A stretch of DNA of 64,000 nt, from positions 1-64,000 of the forward strand of contig JAFTOG010000005.1 of NCBI GenBank assembly GCA_017451485.1. Direction: 5' to 3'. This document shows, one piece after another, positions 26,389 to 35,367 of the stretch; positions within the stretch are counted from its first letter, which is position 1; every line of letters begins with the position of its first letter. The notes beneath the pieces were generated by a model, which made no database searches, was not told the origin of the DNA, and saw nothing but the letters and a program-made list of their open reading frames with translations. A program made the position numbers and the translations under genes. Source of the DNA: Clostridia bacterium (lineage in GTDB: Bacteria; Bacillota; Clostridia; Oscillospirales; CAG-272).

Positions 26389-29300
26389 TTATTTCGCCTC
26401 CGATTCCTTGACTATATTTATATAAGCGTTAAGAAGCTCCTTAGCTCCCGTAAGCAGATGATCTCCGGATTTTGTCATTAAACAGATATAAGGATTTTTT
26501 CCAACGCCCATTATCTTAATTTTAGTTGCGTCCACCTTTGACATTAAGTACAATACGCCCAAATCAATTCTGTCGGGGAAAAAGCGTATCTGATCACGCA
26601 TTTGCTCTACCTTTTTCATCCTTGCCATAGAAGCATAGGATTTTACGAGTGCCGTCTGTATAAGGGTCATAGCACTCTTGGGTATTTTACCGAATCGGTC
26701 AGTAAGCTCTGCCTCTATATCCCTTGCGTCCTCTTCGTTTTCAATGTGGGCTATCTTTTTGTATATATCCATACGCTGAGCAGAGGAACGGATATAGCCC
26801 TCGGGCAAAAATGCATCGGAGGACAGAGTGATTACAGACTCAAACCTTTCGGGGGGCTTGATTCCCTTTTCCTCGAGGACAGCCTCGTTAAGAAGCTTTA
26901 CATAAAGGTCATAGCCTACAGCCTCCATATGTCCGTGCTGAGCAGCACCGAGAAGATTTCCTGCACCTCGTATCTCAAGGTCACGCATAGCGATCTTAAA
27001 GCCTGCACCGAACTCGGCAAAGTCACGGATAGCATCCAACCTCTTTTGTGCAATTTCGGAAAGAGCCTTTCCCTGTCTGAAGGTAAAGTATGCGTAGGCT
27101 CTCCTATGACTTCTTCCGACTCTGCCCCTTATCTGATGTAGCTGGGAGAGTCCCATCTTATCGGCGTTTTCAATAATCAGAGTATTGGCATTGGGAATAT
27201 CGATTCCTGTTTCTATGATTGTTGTGCTTACAAGAATATCCACCTCACCCTTAACAAGGTCAGCCCAGATATTTTCAATATCCTCCCTGTCCATCTGCCC
27301 GTGGGCAACACGGATCCTCGCATCTGGAAAGGCCTTGTTAAGCCTGTCTGCCACTCTGTAAATGTATTCTACATTATTGTAGAGATAGAATATCTGACCT
27401 CCACGGTACAGCTCACGTCTTATGGCATCGTTTAATATATTTTCGTCATATTCCAGAACATAGGACTGAACACCCTGTCTGCCACCCGGTGCCTCATCAA
27501 GGACGGACATATCACGGATACCTCCGATAGCCATACTAAGGGTTCTCGGTATAGGTGTGGCACTGAGAGAGAGCACATCCACATCGGGACACAGCTTTTT
27601 TATTTTCTCCTTCTGTGCTACGCCAAAGCGTTGCTCCTCGTCAACTATAAGGAGTCCTAAATCCTTAAATTCCACGCCTCCTCCCAGTAGCTTATGTGTG
27701 CCGATAATAATATCCACATCACCCCTGCGTAGCTTACGGAGGATAACACTCTGCCTGGAGGGTGTAACAAAACGGGATATCATTTCTATATTAACTCCCG
27801 TACCGGCAAAACGGGCAAGGGCAGTCTGATAGTGCTGCATACAAAGAATGGTTGTGGGTACGAGTATAGCTACCTGCTTGTTGTTTGCAACTGCCTTCAT
27901 TGCCGCACGGAGAGCTACCTCTGTTTTACCGTAGCCTACGTCACCGCAGAGAACTCTGTCCATGGGACAGGGCTTCTCCATATCTGCCTTTATTTCATCT
28001 ATTGCCTCCCGTTGGCAATCTGTTTCATCAAATTCAAAGGAGGAGTCAAATTCTCTCTCAAGGAGTCCGTCCGGCATAAAGGAAAAGCCGTTTATCCTTT
28101 GCCTGCGTGCATAAAGGTCTATAAGCTCCTTTGCCATATCCTTAACAGCTGTTTTGGTCTTGGCAGTGGCACGCTTCCAATCTGCACCACCCATTCTGGA
28201 CAGCTTAACCTCCCCGTTATCACTCTTGGCTCCGATATATTTTGATACCATATTAAGCTGATCAACAGGTAAAAACAGCTTATCCGTGCCTGCGTATTCA
28301 ATAGCGATATAATCACGGTAGGCACCGAGGGCACACATGTTTTTTATACCCATATACCGACCTATTCCGTAAGAGGCGTGAACAACATAATCTCCTACAT
28401 TAAGGTCTGCATATGAAAGTATTTTTTCTCCTGCATTTTTAGAAAATTTCTTTGTCTTTTTTGTTTTTACGGTTAGCTTGTCGGTTTTTGAGGAGAGCAC
28501 AAGACAGGCAAATTTCGTCTGAGTAAGCTCATATCCGTCGGGAAAGGAATCACAAATTACACACACGGCACCGGACATTACCGAGTCACCGTCCTTGTAG
28601 GCAAAGGCGGGAACAGAATATTCGTTCAGTGCCTTTATCGACCCTCTTTGCTCCGTTTCCGTACGGCATACGAGAACGCAGGAGTATCCCACAGAGGTCA
28701 GTCCCTTGAGCTCATCTATAGCAAAATTTAAGGAGCCGTCACGGAGGGAAAGAGTCTTTATTTTAAAATCAAAGATTCCTCCACATCTTCCACTGTAGCC
28801 TACAGTATATCTGTCTGTCAGTATAACCTGCTCGCAGGAGGGAAAATCCTCTATTCTTTCGGGAGGAGCCATATAATCGGAGTATTCCTTGGTTACAAGT
28901 CCCGACTCAACCAAAGATAGGCTGTTTTCACAGCTTAGCTCATATGCATTTCTCGCCTTTTGCTTAAGAGAAGCCATATCCGAGAAAATAGCACAGGGAG
29001 TATCTGTGAAATAGTCAAGCAGACATTCGCATTGAGGGTATATAAGAGATATAAATTTATCCTGAAAGGCAAGGGATGTACCGTGTACAAGGGAAAAGCG
29101 TTCTCTCATCAGCTCGGCCTTGGCACTTTCGTTTGTACAGCTATCGAGGAGAGAATCTATTATCTCTGTCATCCTTTTGACTTGCTCCCCGTCTGCAATT
29201 ATCTCCTTTGATGGGGTGATAAGACATGTGTCAACATTTTCACTCATACGCTGAGTAATAGGGTCAAACACTCCCATTCTGTCTATCTCATCTCCAAAGA

Positions 29301-29943
29301 GCTCTATTCGTATGGGGAGATTTTCTCTTTTCTCACCGTTTAAGTAAAAGTCGCCGTTACCCGTAGGATATATATCTATGATTCCGCCACGAACTGCAAA
29401 TTGCCCTGCACTTTCAACGAGCTCACTCAGCTGATAGCCTGTATCAATAAGCTTTTTTGTAAGCTCGGTGATGTTCAGCTCCCCACCTCTGTCAATACGA
29501 AAGGTACGGGAGGAAAGCTCACTTCTTGGCATAGTGTACTGGAGCAGTGCGTCGGGAGTTGTAACAACTGCATCAAGGGATGAGTCAATAACCCCACACA
29601 GAACACGGAGCCTGTCATATTCAAGCTCCCTCGACGATGTCATATCATAAAAATTAAGGTCCCTGTATGGATAAAATGCTGTATTAAGCCCACTTCTTAC
29701 AAAAAAGTCGTTTAGCCTGTTTGCCGTTCTTTGCTCGGGAACAAGGTATAAAACCGTTTTTTTGTATTCGGTCTTTATGTGAGAAATAAGAGAGTAGCTA
29801 AGAGCAAAGGCAGGTCCGTCTCCGATACCGTTTACCAAAAGAGGCAGAATTTTACCCTTGGTCTTCTGCGTGGAAAGGGTAGAGATAAGGGATTTATATT
29901 CTTGAGTGTCCTGAATAGGCTCTAATAGAATTTTTGTGTTCAT
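26389..29943 (-). CDS. mfd: Transcription-repair coupling factor Mfd
   Basis: 1184 residues from ATG 29943, chosen for the GGTGG site just upstream. It removes RNA polymerase stalled at DNA damage and recruits UvrA. Order of domains: UvrB-like N-terminus, RNA-polymerase-interaction domain (LNVGDYVVHASYGIGRYMGI near 495-515), translocase with Walker A GDVGYGKTE, DEEQ box, SATPIPRTL, the TRG-like segment SQLHQIRGRVGRS, and the C-terminal UvrA-binding-site masking domain. Promoter at 30040-30069; a leader hairpin lies between promoter and start. Confidence 0.95.
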   Translation of the reverse strand: MNTKILLEPIQDTQEYKSLISTLSTQKTKGKILPLLVNGIGDGPAFALSYSLISHIKTEYKKTVLYLVPEQRTANRLNDFFVRSGLNTAFYPYRDLNFYDMTSSRELEYDRLRVLCGVIDSSLDAVVTTPDALLQYTMPRSELSSRTFRIDRGGELNITELTKKLIDTGYQLSELVESAGQFAVRGGIIDIYPTGNGDFYLNGEKRENLPIRIELFGDEIDRMGVFDPITQRMSENVDTCLITPSKEIIADGEQVKRMTEIIDSLLDSCTNESAKAELMRERFSLVHGTSLAFQDKFISLIYPQCECLLDYFTDTPCAIFSDMASLKQKARNAYELSCENSLSLVESGLVTKEYSDYMAPPERIEDFPSCEQVILTDRYTVGYSGRCGGIFDFKIKTLSLRDGSLNFAIDELKGLTSVGYSCVLVCRTETEQRGSIKALNEYSVPAFAYKDGDSVMSGAVCVICDSFPDGYELTQTKFACLVLSSKTDKLTVKTKKTKKFSKNAGEKILSYADLNVGDYVVHASYGIGRYMGIKNMCALGAYRDYIAIEYAGTDKLFLPVDQLNMVSKYIGAKSDNGEVKLSRMGGADWKRATAKTKTAVKDMAKELIDLYARRQRINGFSFMPDGLLEREFDSSFEFDETDCQREAIDEIKADMEKPCPMDRVLCGDVGYGKTEVALRAAMKAVANNKQVAILVPTTILCMQHYQTALARFAGTGVNIEMISRFVTPSRQSVILRKLRRGDVDIIIGTHKLLGGGVEFKDLGLLIVDEEQRFGVAQKEKIKKLCPDVDVLSLSATPIPRTLSMAIGGIRDMSVLDEAPGGRQGVQSYVLEYDENILNDAIRRELYRGGQIFYLYNNVEYIYRVADRLNKAFPDARIRVAHGQMDREDIENIWADLVKGEVDILVSTTIIETGIDIPNANTLIIENADKMGLSQLHQIRGRVGRSHRRAYAYFTFRQGKALSEIAQKRLDAIRDFAEFGAGFKIAMRDLEIRGAGNLLGAAQHGHMEAVGYDLYVKLLNEAVLEEKGIKPPERFESVITLSSDAFLPEGYIRSSAQRMDIYKKIAHIENEEDARDIEAELTDRFGKIPKSAMTLIQTALVKSYASMARMKKVEQMRDQIRFFPDRIDLGVLYLMSKVDATKIKIMGVGKNPYICLMTKSGDHLLTGAKELLNAYINIVKESEAK

Positions 29944-29978
29944 ATATACCACCTGAATAAAAAATAAAGACGCCAAAA

Positions 29979-29998
29979 CCTCCGACTTTGGTCGGAGG
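29979..29998 (-). promoter_or_regulatory. Leader hairpin upstream of mfd
   Basis: 8-bp stem CCTCCGAC/GTCGGAGG with loop TTTG, followed on the minus strand by TTTTGG. Lies between the mfd promoter and start codon; may be an attenuator or protect the message. Confidence 0.4.
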
Positions 29999-30039
29999 AA
30001 ACGTGTATTATAAAAATGCTATATGCTTTCTATATGCAT

Positions 30040-30069
30040 AGTATACCACGATAAGAAAAAAATTGTCAA
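30040..30069 (-). promoter_or_regulatory. mfd promoter
   Basis: Minus strand TTGACA (30064-30069), 18-nt spacer, TATACT (30040-30045). Confidence 0.7.
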
Positions 30070-30086
30070 CACAAAATTATAAAATC

Positions 30087-30115
30087 TTGACAAATTAACA
30101 GCAGTATGTTAAAAT
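30087..30115 (+). promoter_or_regulatory. Promoter of small membrane protein gene
   Basis: TTGACA (30087-30092), 17-nt spacer, TAAAAT (30110-30115); divergent from the mfd promoter. Confidence 0.7.
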
Positions 30116-30175
30116 GCATATATTAAAAAATCGTTTTCCGTCGAATGACTGTTTTGAACGAAAAAAGGAGGAAAA

Positions 30176-30775
30176 ATGAAAAAGCTTTTATCTTTTAATA
30201 AAACAAAGCTCTTTTGGATGTATTTTGTAGCAGCTGTTATATTTTTGCTTGGTGCACTGATAGTAGCCCCCATCTGGTCCGGTACAGATGTGTTCTTTAA
30301 GGATTGGGGAAGGAAGATAATAGAGATATTTATTGCAGTGCTTATAATTATCTATCTTTGCACATACCTTCGCAAAAAGGTTGCAAGAGGTGGAAACGGT
30401 GTGGTTAAGATTCTCACTCTCGTAGAATTTACTCTCCTTGCTATTATAGCTCTCGGATGTATCCTTTCACAGTTTAAGATATTCAGCATAGGCGAGCCCT
30501 TTCAGATCTTAGGACTTATTATGTGGTGTAGAGGAGTGGTTGAGATATTCCGTGCATATTATTTCCACAATGGCTCAGCAGTCAAATATCCTGTATGGCT
30601 TGTAGCAGTGGCAATAGCTCTTGTAACCTTCGGTACATATCTTTTTGTAAAGCCTCCTGTATCCGGCACATTCTTCCAGTGGCTCCTTGCAGGAATTTTG
30701 CTTATCTGTATGATAGTTTGTATATACGCAGGTATAGTAACAAAGCCGGAAAAGAAGGCTAAGGCAACCAAATAA
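30176..30775 (+). CDS. Six-helix membrane protein, HdeD/DUF308-like in layout
   Basis: 199 residues with six evenly spaced hydrophobic helices and a basic tail (KPEKKAKATK). The paired-helix layout recalls HdeD/DUF308 proteins, but no signature is convincing. SD AAAGGAGG before the ATG. Monocistronic: own promoter and a terminator at 30782. Confidence 0.75.
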   Translation: MKKLLSFNKTKLFWMYFVAAVIFLLGALIVAPIWSGTDVFFKDWGRKIIEIFIAVLIIIYLCTYLRKKVARGGNGVVKILTLVEFTLLAIIALGCILSQFKIFSIGEPFQILGLIMWCRGVVEIFRAYYFHNGSAVKYPVWLVAVAIALVTFGTYLFVKPPVSGTFFQWLLAGILLICMIVCIYAGIVTKPEKKAKATK

Positions 30776-30781
30776 CAAATC

Positions 30782-30815
30782 AAAACGCTGTGAGAAAAAG
30801 CTCACAGCGTTTTTA
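30782..30815. terminator. Bidirectional terminator between membrane protein and spoIIE
   Basis: AAAACGCTGTGAG / CTCACAGCGTTTTT stem with a 6-nt loop; T-rich on both strands, serving the convergent genes. Confidence 0.85.
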
Positions 30816-30819
30816 CATT

Positions 30820-33150
30820 CTATATAACGGCACTTTTTACAACACAGGCAGAAACAGTTTTGTCATCGGAGGAAAAGCTCCTTTCCCTCGAACGGTTAAT
30901 GATTTTTGACGGGAGAGTGTCGATAGAATCGGCTGTAGAGGAGGAAAGCAGAGAGCATATCCATTCGGAATCCGACTCTGTGGCACATATGCCGTCACTT
31001 ACCATTACCACAATATCTCCCTCCTGCAGATTGAAATCCAGCTGCTCGGCATCGGGATTCTTCATTATGCCGATGGGAGCAGTTTTGGAAAAGAGCTTAA
31101 ATACCTTATCTCCCCGTTTTACAAAGGAGGGTGCAGCTCCGCTTTTTATAAAGCTGCTTTTTCCGTCTGCCAAATCAATTTCCAAAAGGTCCACAGAGGA
31201 GGAGCACTCTGCACGCTTATGCCTGAGAAAATTGTTTACCATAGACAGTGATACCTCCTTATCGGGGTGAAGGGATAGTAGCCTTTTGAGAAATTCGGCA
31301 CATACAAGCGAAGTGGCAGATGCCTCCTTTCCTGAGCCCATACCGTCACAAATCAGCATATAAAACTTATTATCATAGGACAAAAAGGTGGATACAGTGT
31401 CGCCGTTTTGCTGAGCCTCGTCGGCTTTTCCCGATAGCTTTGCACTCTCTATGGCGTATCTGTTGGCACTTTCCACCGTCATTACGGAATAGGGCGATTC
31501 TCCCTCGAATTTCGGAGGTGTAATTTTACAGCCGAGGACTCTTTCCAGCTCGTTAGTAAGAACGGAGGAGTTACATTTGGAGCTTTCTACATCCACCCCT
31601 GTGGCTATAATTCTTTTTTTAGCACCGCCAAAGGCACTTATACTGGTGCATATAAGACCTAAGGAATCAGCCAATCTGACAAGCTTGTCCGTAAGAACAG
31701 GGTCGGGGATATCCTCATCCTCTATTCTTTGAGCCTCCTTGCTGAGAAGCTTTGAAAAGTTTTCATAGTCGGCACCACTTATTTCAAGCTTGTCGTTTTT
31801 TGATAATGCTTCCTCATCCAGCTTGCATTTTTCGTTTATTTTCTCGATAATTGTATCAATATTTGGGCAACGGTGCAGGAATTTCTCGTCAATGTCGGAT
31901 TTTGATACTGATTTGTTGTAATATGAAGCCGTACTAAGCTTATCTATATTCTCCTTCGTGGTGGCAGAGTCCCTGTCCCAGCATATACCTCGTTTCGGAC
32001 AGGAGTAGCAATTGTTCTCGCATATTTCAAGACAGCTTTCGTATCTTGAATCCATGCTTACTGCCTTTTCACTGCTTCCGAATTCATAAAGAAGCTTGGA
32101 GACCTCATGCAGAGAATCTGACACACGTAGAAAGCCGTTCTTTATTCTTTCTCCCTTTTCCTTGGAAAGAACCTCCTTTACGGTTGTGCCCTCCTTTGGC
32201 AGAGTCGCAAATCTCGGACGGGGAAGAACCTCAAATTTGAGTATCGGATACATAATCAGAGTGGACAGAAGAAGCTCCGGTACAAGATAAACAAGTGCCT
32301 CATATCCGGATGTGAACACTCCGTAACCTACACTTACCGTAAAGGCACTTATCACAGCCAAAAATGCAGAGGTTCTCCAAAGAAATCCCGACACAAGTGA
32401 GGCTATGGAAAATATGGGAGCAAATCCTACCCTTTGGCAAATACCAAGCAGAGCACCGAAGGCCCCACCCTTAGCTGGGGATACGGTTTTTGATGTGTAA
32501 AGTACAAGACAGTAGGAAAGTATAATTGAGATATCAAGGTCAAAAAGCTCTCTCCCCTTCAAGGCAAATATCACCATAAATGAAAGAACGCACACTCCTG
32601 CCGACTTTATTGTGGAGCTACCCTGGGAATAAATACCGCAAAGAGTGTAGGTAAGCACGGAGCTTATAATTACGAAAAAGGCGAGGACGAATATTTCATA
32701 GTAGGAAAAGTCGGACATAACCACCTTATAGACACTTATTCCAAGTGCGGAAACAGCACAAAGAGCCACACGCACCCCCTCATTTTCCCCAAAAAAGGAG
32801 GAAAGAAGGTCCCGTCGGTTTTCCATATTCAGCCCAAGACCGTTATCCGTACCGCCACTCAGCCATAAGGAGCCGACAATACGCAGAGCCATTAGGGCAC
32901 AGAGTGCAAGTGCATAGGAGATATCCATATCAAGATTAAAGTAAACTGACAAAAGACTGCCTGCAAAGACAAATGGTGCAGGTCCCTTACACGAGGCAAG
33001 AAGGGCAAGAGAAAAGGGATAAATGTCAAAAATAAATTTTACAGGTGTTAGGAAGAATCCCAGAACAAAAAGAATGCATTGCTGTGCAATAGAACGCCAT
33101 TCCTTGCTTGTCCGTAATTTTTCCTTAAGCTTTGGCTTTGTTTTATTCAT
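30820..33150 (-). CDS. spoIIE: Stage II sporulation protein E (SpoIIE)
   Basis: 776 residues from ATG 33150 with GGAGG 7 nt upstream; the open frame continues 5' but through the promoter. N-terminal 320 residues contain about ten membrane helices; the middle part has a Cys-rich segment (CLEICENNCYSCPKRGICW); the C-terminus is a PP2C phosphatase (LICDGMGSGKEASATS, VMVSDGI). SpoIIE dephosphorylates SpoIIAA-P in the forespore to activate sigma-F and helps form the polar septum. Shows that the organism has a sporulation pathway. Promoter shows the 21-bp spacing described under findings. Confidence 0.95.
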   Translation of the reverse strand: MNKTKPKLKEKLRTSKEWRSIAQQCILFVLGFFLTPVKFIFDIYPFSLALLASCKGPAPFVFAGSLLSVYFNLDMDISYALALCALMALRIVGSLWLSGGTDNGLGLNMENRRDLLSSFFGENEGVRVALCAVSALGISVYKVVMSDFSYYEIFVLAFFVIISSVLTYTLCGIYSQGSSTIKSAGVCVLSFMVIFALKGRELFDLDISIILSYCLVLYTSKTVSPAKGGAFGALLGICQRVGFAPIFSIASLVSGFLWRTSAFLAVISAFTVSVGYGVFTSGYEALVYLVPELLLSTLIMYPILKFEVLPRPRFATLPKEGTTVKEVLSKEKGERIKNGFLRVSDSLHEVSKLLYEFGSSEKAVSMDSRYESCLEICENNCYSCPKRGICWDRDSATTKENIDKLSTASYYNKSVSKSDIDEKFLHRCPNIDTIIEKINEKCKLDEEALSKNDKLEISGADYENFSKLLSKEAQRIEDEDIPDPVLTDKLVRLADSLGLICTSISAFGGAKKRIIATGVDVESSKCNSSVLTNELERVLGCKITPPKFEGESPYSVMTVESANRYAIESAKLSGKADEAQQNGDTVSTFLSYDNKFYMLICDGMGSGKEASATSLVCAEFLKRLLSLHPDKEVSLSMVNNFLRHKRAECSSSVDLLEIDLADGKSSFIKSGAAPSFVKRGDKVFKLFSKTAPIGIMKNPDAEQLDFNLQEGDIVVMVSDGICATESDSEWICSLLSSSTADSIDTLPSKIINRSRERSFSSDDKTVSACVVKSAVI

Positions 33151-33180
33151 AATTTTTCCTCCGATAGCATATTTATTTAG

Positions 33181-33227
33181 ATTATACACTTAACATAACG
33201 CTGAAATTGTCATATTCTACTGTCGGG
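33181..33227 (-). promoter_or_regulatory. spoIIE promoter, Spo0A-type with 21-bp spacer
   Basis: Minus strand ATGACA (33208-33213), 21-nt spacer, TATAAT (33181-33186). A 0A-box-like TGTCGGG (33221-33227, 5/7) lies just upstream and GGTCGAA (33291-33297, 6/7) further up. Overlong spacing with Spo0A boxes is the known arrangement of the Bacillus spoIIE promoter. Confidence 0.6.
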
Positions 33228-33314
33228 AAAGAGGATATATTGTGTAATAATACGGACAAAAGTTATAATTTGCCGTGTACAGCTTCAAGGGGTCGAAAAA
33301 ATAGGATGAAAATA

Positions 33315-33343
33315 TTGATTTTTTCCGTTTTAAGTATTAAAAT
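33315..33343 (+). promoter_or_regulatory. Promoter of SLOG-family gene
   Basis: TTGATT (33315-33320), 17-nt spacer, TAAAAT (33338-33343). Confidence 0.6.
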
Positions 33344-33374
33344 AGGAGTATGAAACAGGGGAAGGAAGGGAAAA

Positions 33375-33905
33375 ATGGACGCACTTAACCGTATAAATTC
33401 CATATGCTTTACAGGTCACCGATACATAAGGGAGGACTTTGATGAGGTAAGGTTCAAAAAAATAGTTTATGCCTCCATAATAAAGGGCTTTGATACCTTT
33501 ATTTGCGGAGGAGCTCTCGGCTTTGATACCTATGCAGCCGAGGAAATTCTTAAAATGAAAAAGAATTTTCCACATATTAAGCTACATTTATACCTTCCCT
33601 GTAACAATCAGAATAGCCACTGGGATCTTGCCGACAGAGTGAAATATAACAAAATAATCCGCCTGGCAGACTATGTGGATATGCCGGATATTCCTTATTA
33701 TGACGGTTGTATGCGTGCTCGAAATTACAAAATGGTAGATAATTCCTCTGTGTGCTTTTGCTATCTTAATAATGACGCAAGGAGTGGCACAGCCCAGACC
33801 GTCAGATATGCCTTCAAGCAGGGATTAGCCGTTTTTAATGTCTCCTCCGACCCGGAAAGCGTTTTTTTATACATAAAAGAAAAATACGATTCTCGCCACG
33901 GTTGA
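33375..33905 (+). CDS. SLOG-family protein (DUF1273, YpsA-like)
   Basis: 176 residues. FTGHRYIRE at the start, FICGGALGFDTYAAEEIL (the SLOG nucleotide-binding signature) at about residues 42-59, and a C-terminal SGTAQTVRYAFKQG. YpsA-type proteins are cytosolic Rossmann-like proteins predicted to bind nucleotide derivatives; the Bacillus homologue affects cell division. Monocistronic. SD AGGAAGGGAAAA upstream. Confidence 0.85.
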   Translation: MDALNRINSICFTGHRYIREDFDEVRFKKIVYASIIKGFDTFICGGALGFDTYAAEEILKMKKNFPHIKLHLYLPCNNQNSHWDLADRVKYNKIIRLADYVDMPDIPYYDGCMRARNYKMVDNSSVCFCYLNNDARSGTAQTVRYAFKQGLAVFNVSSDPESVFLYIKEKYDSRHG

Positions 33906-33926
33906 TTAGACTGTGGCTTTTGTTTT
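33895..33926 (+). terminator. Terminator of SLOG gene
   Basis: GCCACGG...CTGTGGC stem followed by TTTTGTTTT; it begins inside the last codons. Confidence 0.65.
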
Positions 33927-33998
33927 ATAAAGTAAACGAAATAACAAACGTTTATACAACCTATACAAAGCAAAGCTAAAAAAATGTTAAAATGTATA

Positions 33999-34027
33999 TT
34001 GACTATTGAAAGGTGGTGTGATATAAT
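33999..34027 (+). promoter_or_regulatory. liv operon promoter
   Basis: TTGACT (33999-34004), 17-nt spacer, TATAAT (34022-34027). Confidence 0.75.
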
Positions 34028-34070
34028 AAATACATATTTTTTATTTTTTATATTCAAGGAGATCATTCAC

Positions 34071-35258
34071 ATGAAAAAGACAATTATTAAGGTTCTTTGT
34101 CTTGTTTTCGCTGTTGTTATGGTTCTCGGTTGCTTCACAGCTTGTGGTGGCGGAGAAGAAAATTACGCTGAAAATAACACAAAGATCAAGATCGGTGTAT
34201 CCGGTCCTTTAACCGGCGGTGCCGCTATGTACGGTATTGCGGTTAAGAACTCTGCACAGCTCGCAGTTGATGAAATCAATGCTAAGGGTGGTGTAGACGG
34301 TGTTATGCTTGAGCTCGTTGCAGTAGACGACCAGCACGACCCCACAAAGGTATCCACTACATACACAACACTTTACGAGGGCGGATGCCAGCTCTTCCTT
34401 GGCACAGTAACAACTGCCCCCGGTATTCAGTTTAAGCAGTATGCTCTTGAGGATGAGATATTCTACCTCACACCCTCCGCATCCGGCGACGATATTCCCT
34501 CTTCTGACGGTGGATTCCAGATGTGCTTTACAGACTCTAACCAGGGTACAGCTTCTGCTAAGTACTTCAACGAGAACTACTCTGGCAAGAAGGTTGGTAT
34601 CTTCTACAAGGCTGACGATGATTACTCCGTAGGTATTAAGAACAACTTTGTAGCAGGTCTTAACTCCTCCTTCGGTAATGTAGTTGAAGCTTCCTTCACA
34701 GGTGAGGCAAGCCAGTTTGATTCTCAGATCACTCTTCTTAAGGATTGTGATGTAATCTTTATGCCTATCTACTACACTCCCGCTTCTCAGTTTATGAAGC
34801 AGGGTGCAAGCAAGGTTAAGGCAAGTGCTGTATACTTCGGTTGCGATGGCTTCGATGGTATCGACGCTGTAGAAGGCTTTGACATCAACTCCATCAAGCA
34901 GGAGGTTTCTTACCTTTCTCACTTCGATTCCACATCTACAACAGGCCCTGCTGCTGATTACATCAATGCATATAAGGCTAAATATCCTGATGCACCCCTT
35001 AATCAGTTTGGTGCAGCAGCATACGACTGCGTATACGCAATGGTAGCAGCTCTTGAAAGCTCCGATGAGGAAATCACAGCTACAATGTCCGCACAGGATT
35101 TTGCTGAAATTCTTAAGGCGGAGTTTACAAGCGATGACTTCGTATTCCACGGTGTAACGGGCGAGTGTGTAAACGGTCAGAAGTCCACAATCACATGGAA
35201 CGAGGACGGCACAGTTAACAAGAGGGCTGTTAAGTATGTAGTAAAGCAGAAGAGCTAA
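34071..35258 (+). CDS. livJ: Branched-chain amino acid ABC transporter, substrate-binding lipoprotein
   Basis: 395 residues from ATG 34071 (AAGGAG 9 nt upstream). Lipoprotein signal peptide MKKTIIKVLCLVFAVVMVLG ending in CFTAC, where a Cys would be lipid-modified. Mature domain is a type I periplasmic-binding fold (IKIGVSGPLTGGAAMYG, AVDEINAKGGVDG, VDDQHDP). It delivers Leu/Ile/Val or a related amino acid to the LivHM pore. A hairpin after the gene probably lowers expression of the downstream permease genes relative to this one. Confidence 0.92.
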   Translation: MKKTIIKVLCLVFAVVMVLGCFTACGGGEENYAENNTKIKIGVSGPLTGGAAMYGIAVKNSAQLAVDEINAKGGVDGVMLELVAVDDQHDPTKVSTTYTTLYEGGCQLFLGTVTTAPGIQFKQYALEDEIFYLTPSASGDDIPSSDGGFQMCFTDSNQGTASAKYFNENYSGKKVGIFYKADDDYSVGIKNNFVAGLNSSFGNVVEASFTGEASQFDSQITLLKDCDVIFMPIYYTPASQFMKQGASKVKASAVYFGCDGFDGIDAVEGFDINSIKQEVSYLSHFDSTSTTGPAADYINAYKAKYPDAPLNQFGAAAYDCVYAMVAALESSDEEITATMSAQDFAEILKAEFTSDDFVFHGVTGECVNGQKSTITWNEDGTVNKRAVKYVVKQKS

Positions 35259-35285
35259 TCACACAAATAGCCTATTGAAAAAGTT

Positions 35286-35324
35286 AAAATTGCCGGCGTA
35301 AAATATGCGTCGGCAATTTTTCAC
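35286..35324 (+). terminator. Partial terminator between livJ and livH
   Basis: AAAATTGCCG / CGGCAATTTT stem followed by TTCAC. A usual place for an attenuator inside binding-protein transporter operons. Confidence 0.65.
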
Positions 35325-35367
35325 AAATCGACATTATGCAATGTAAATGGTAAAAAAGGAATAAACA

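Noticed and set aside
34209-35150. 313-codon minus-strand frame opposite livJ
   Set aside because: Shadow of a well-supported binding-protein gene; no SD, Cys-rich composition.
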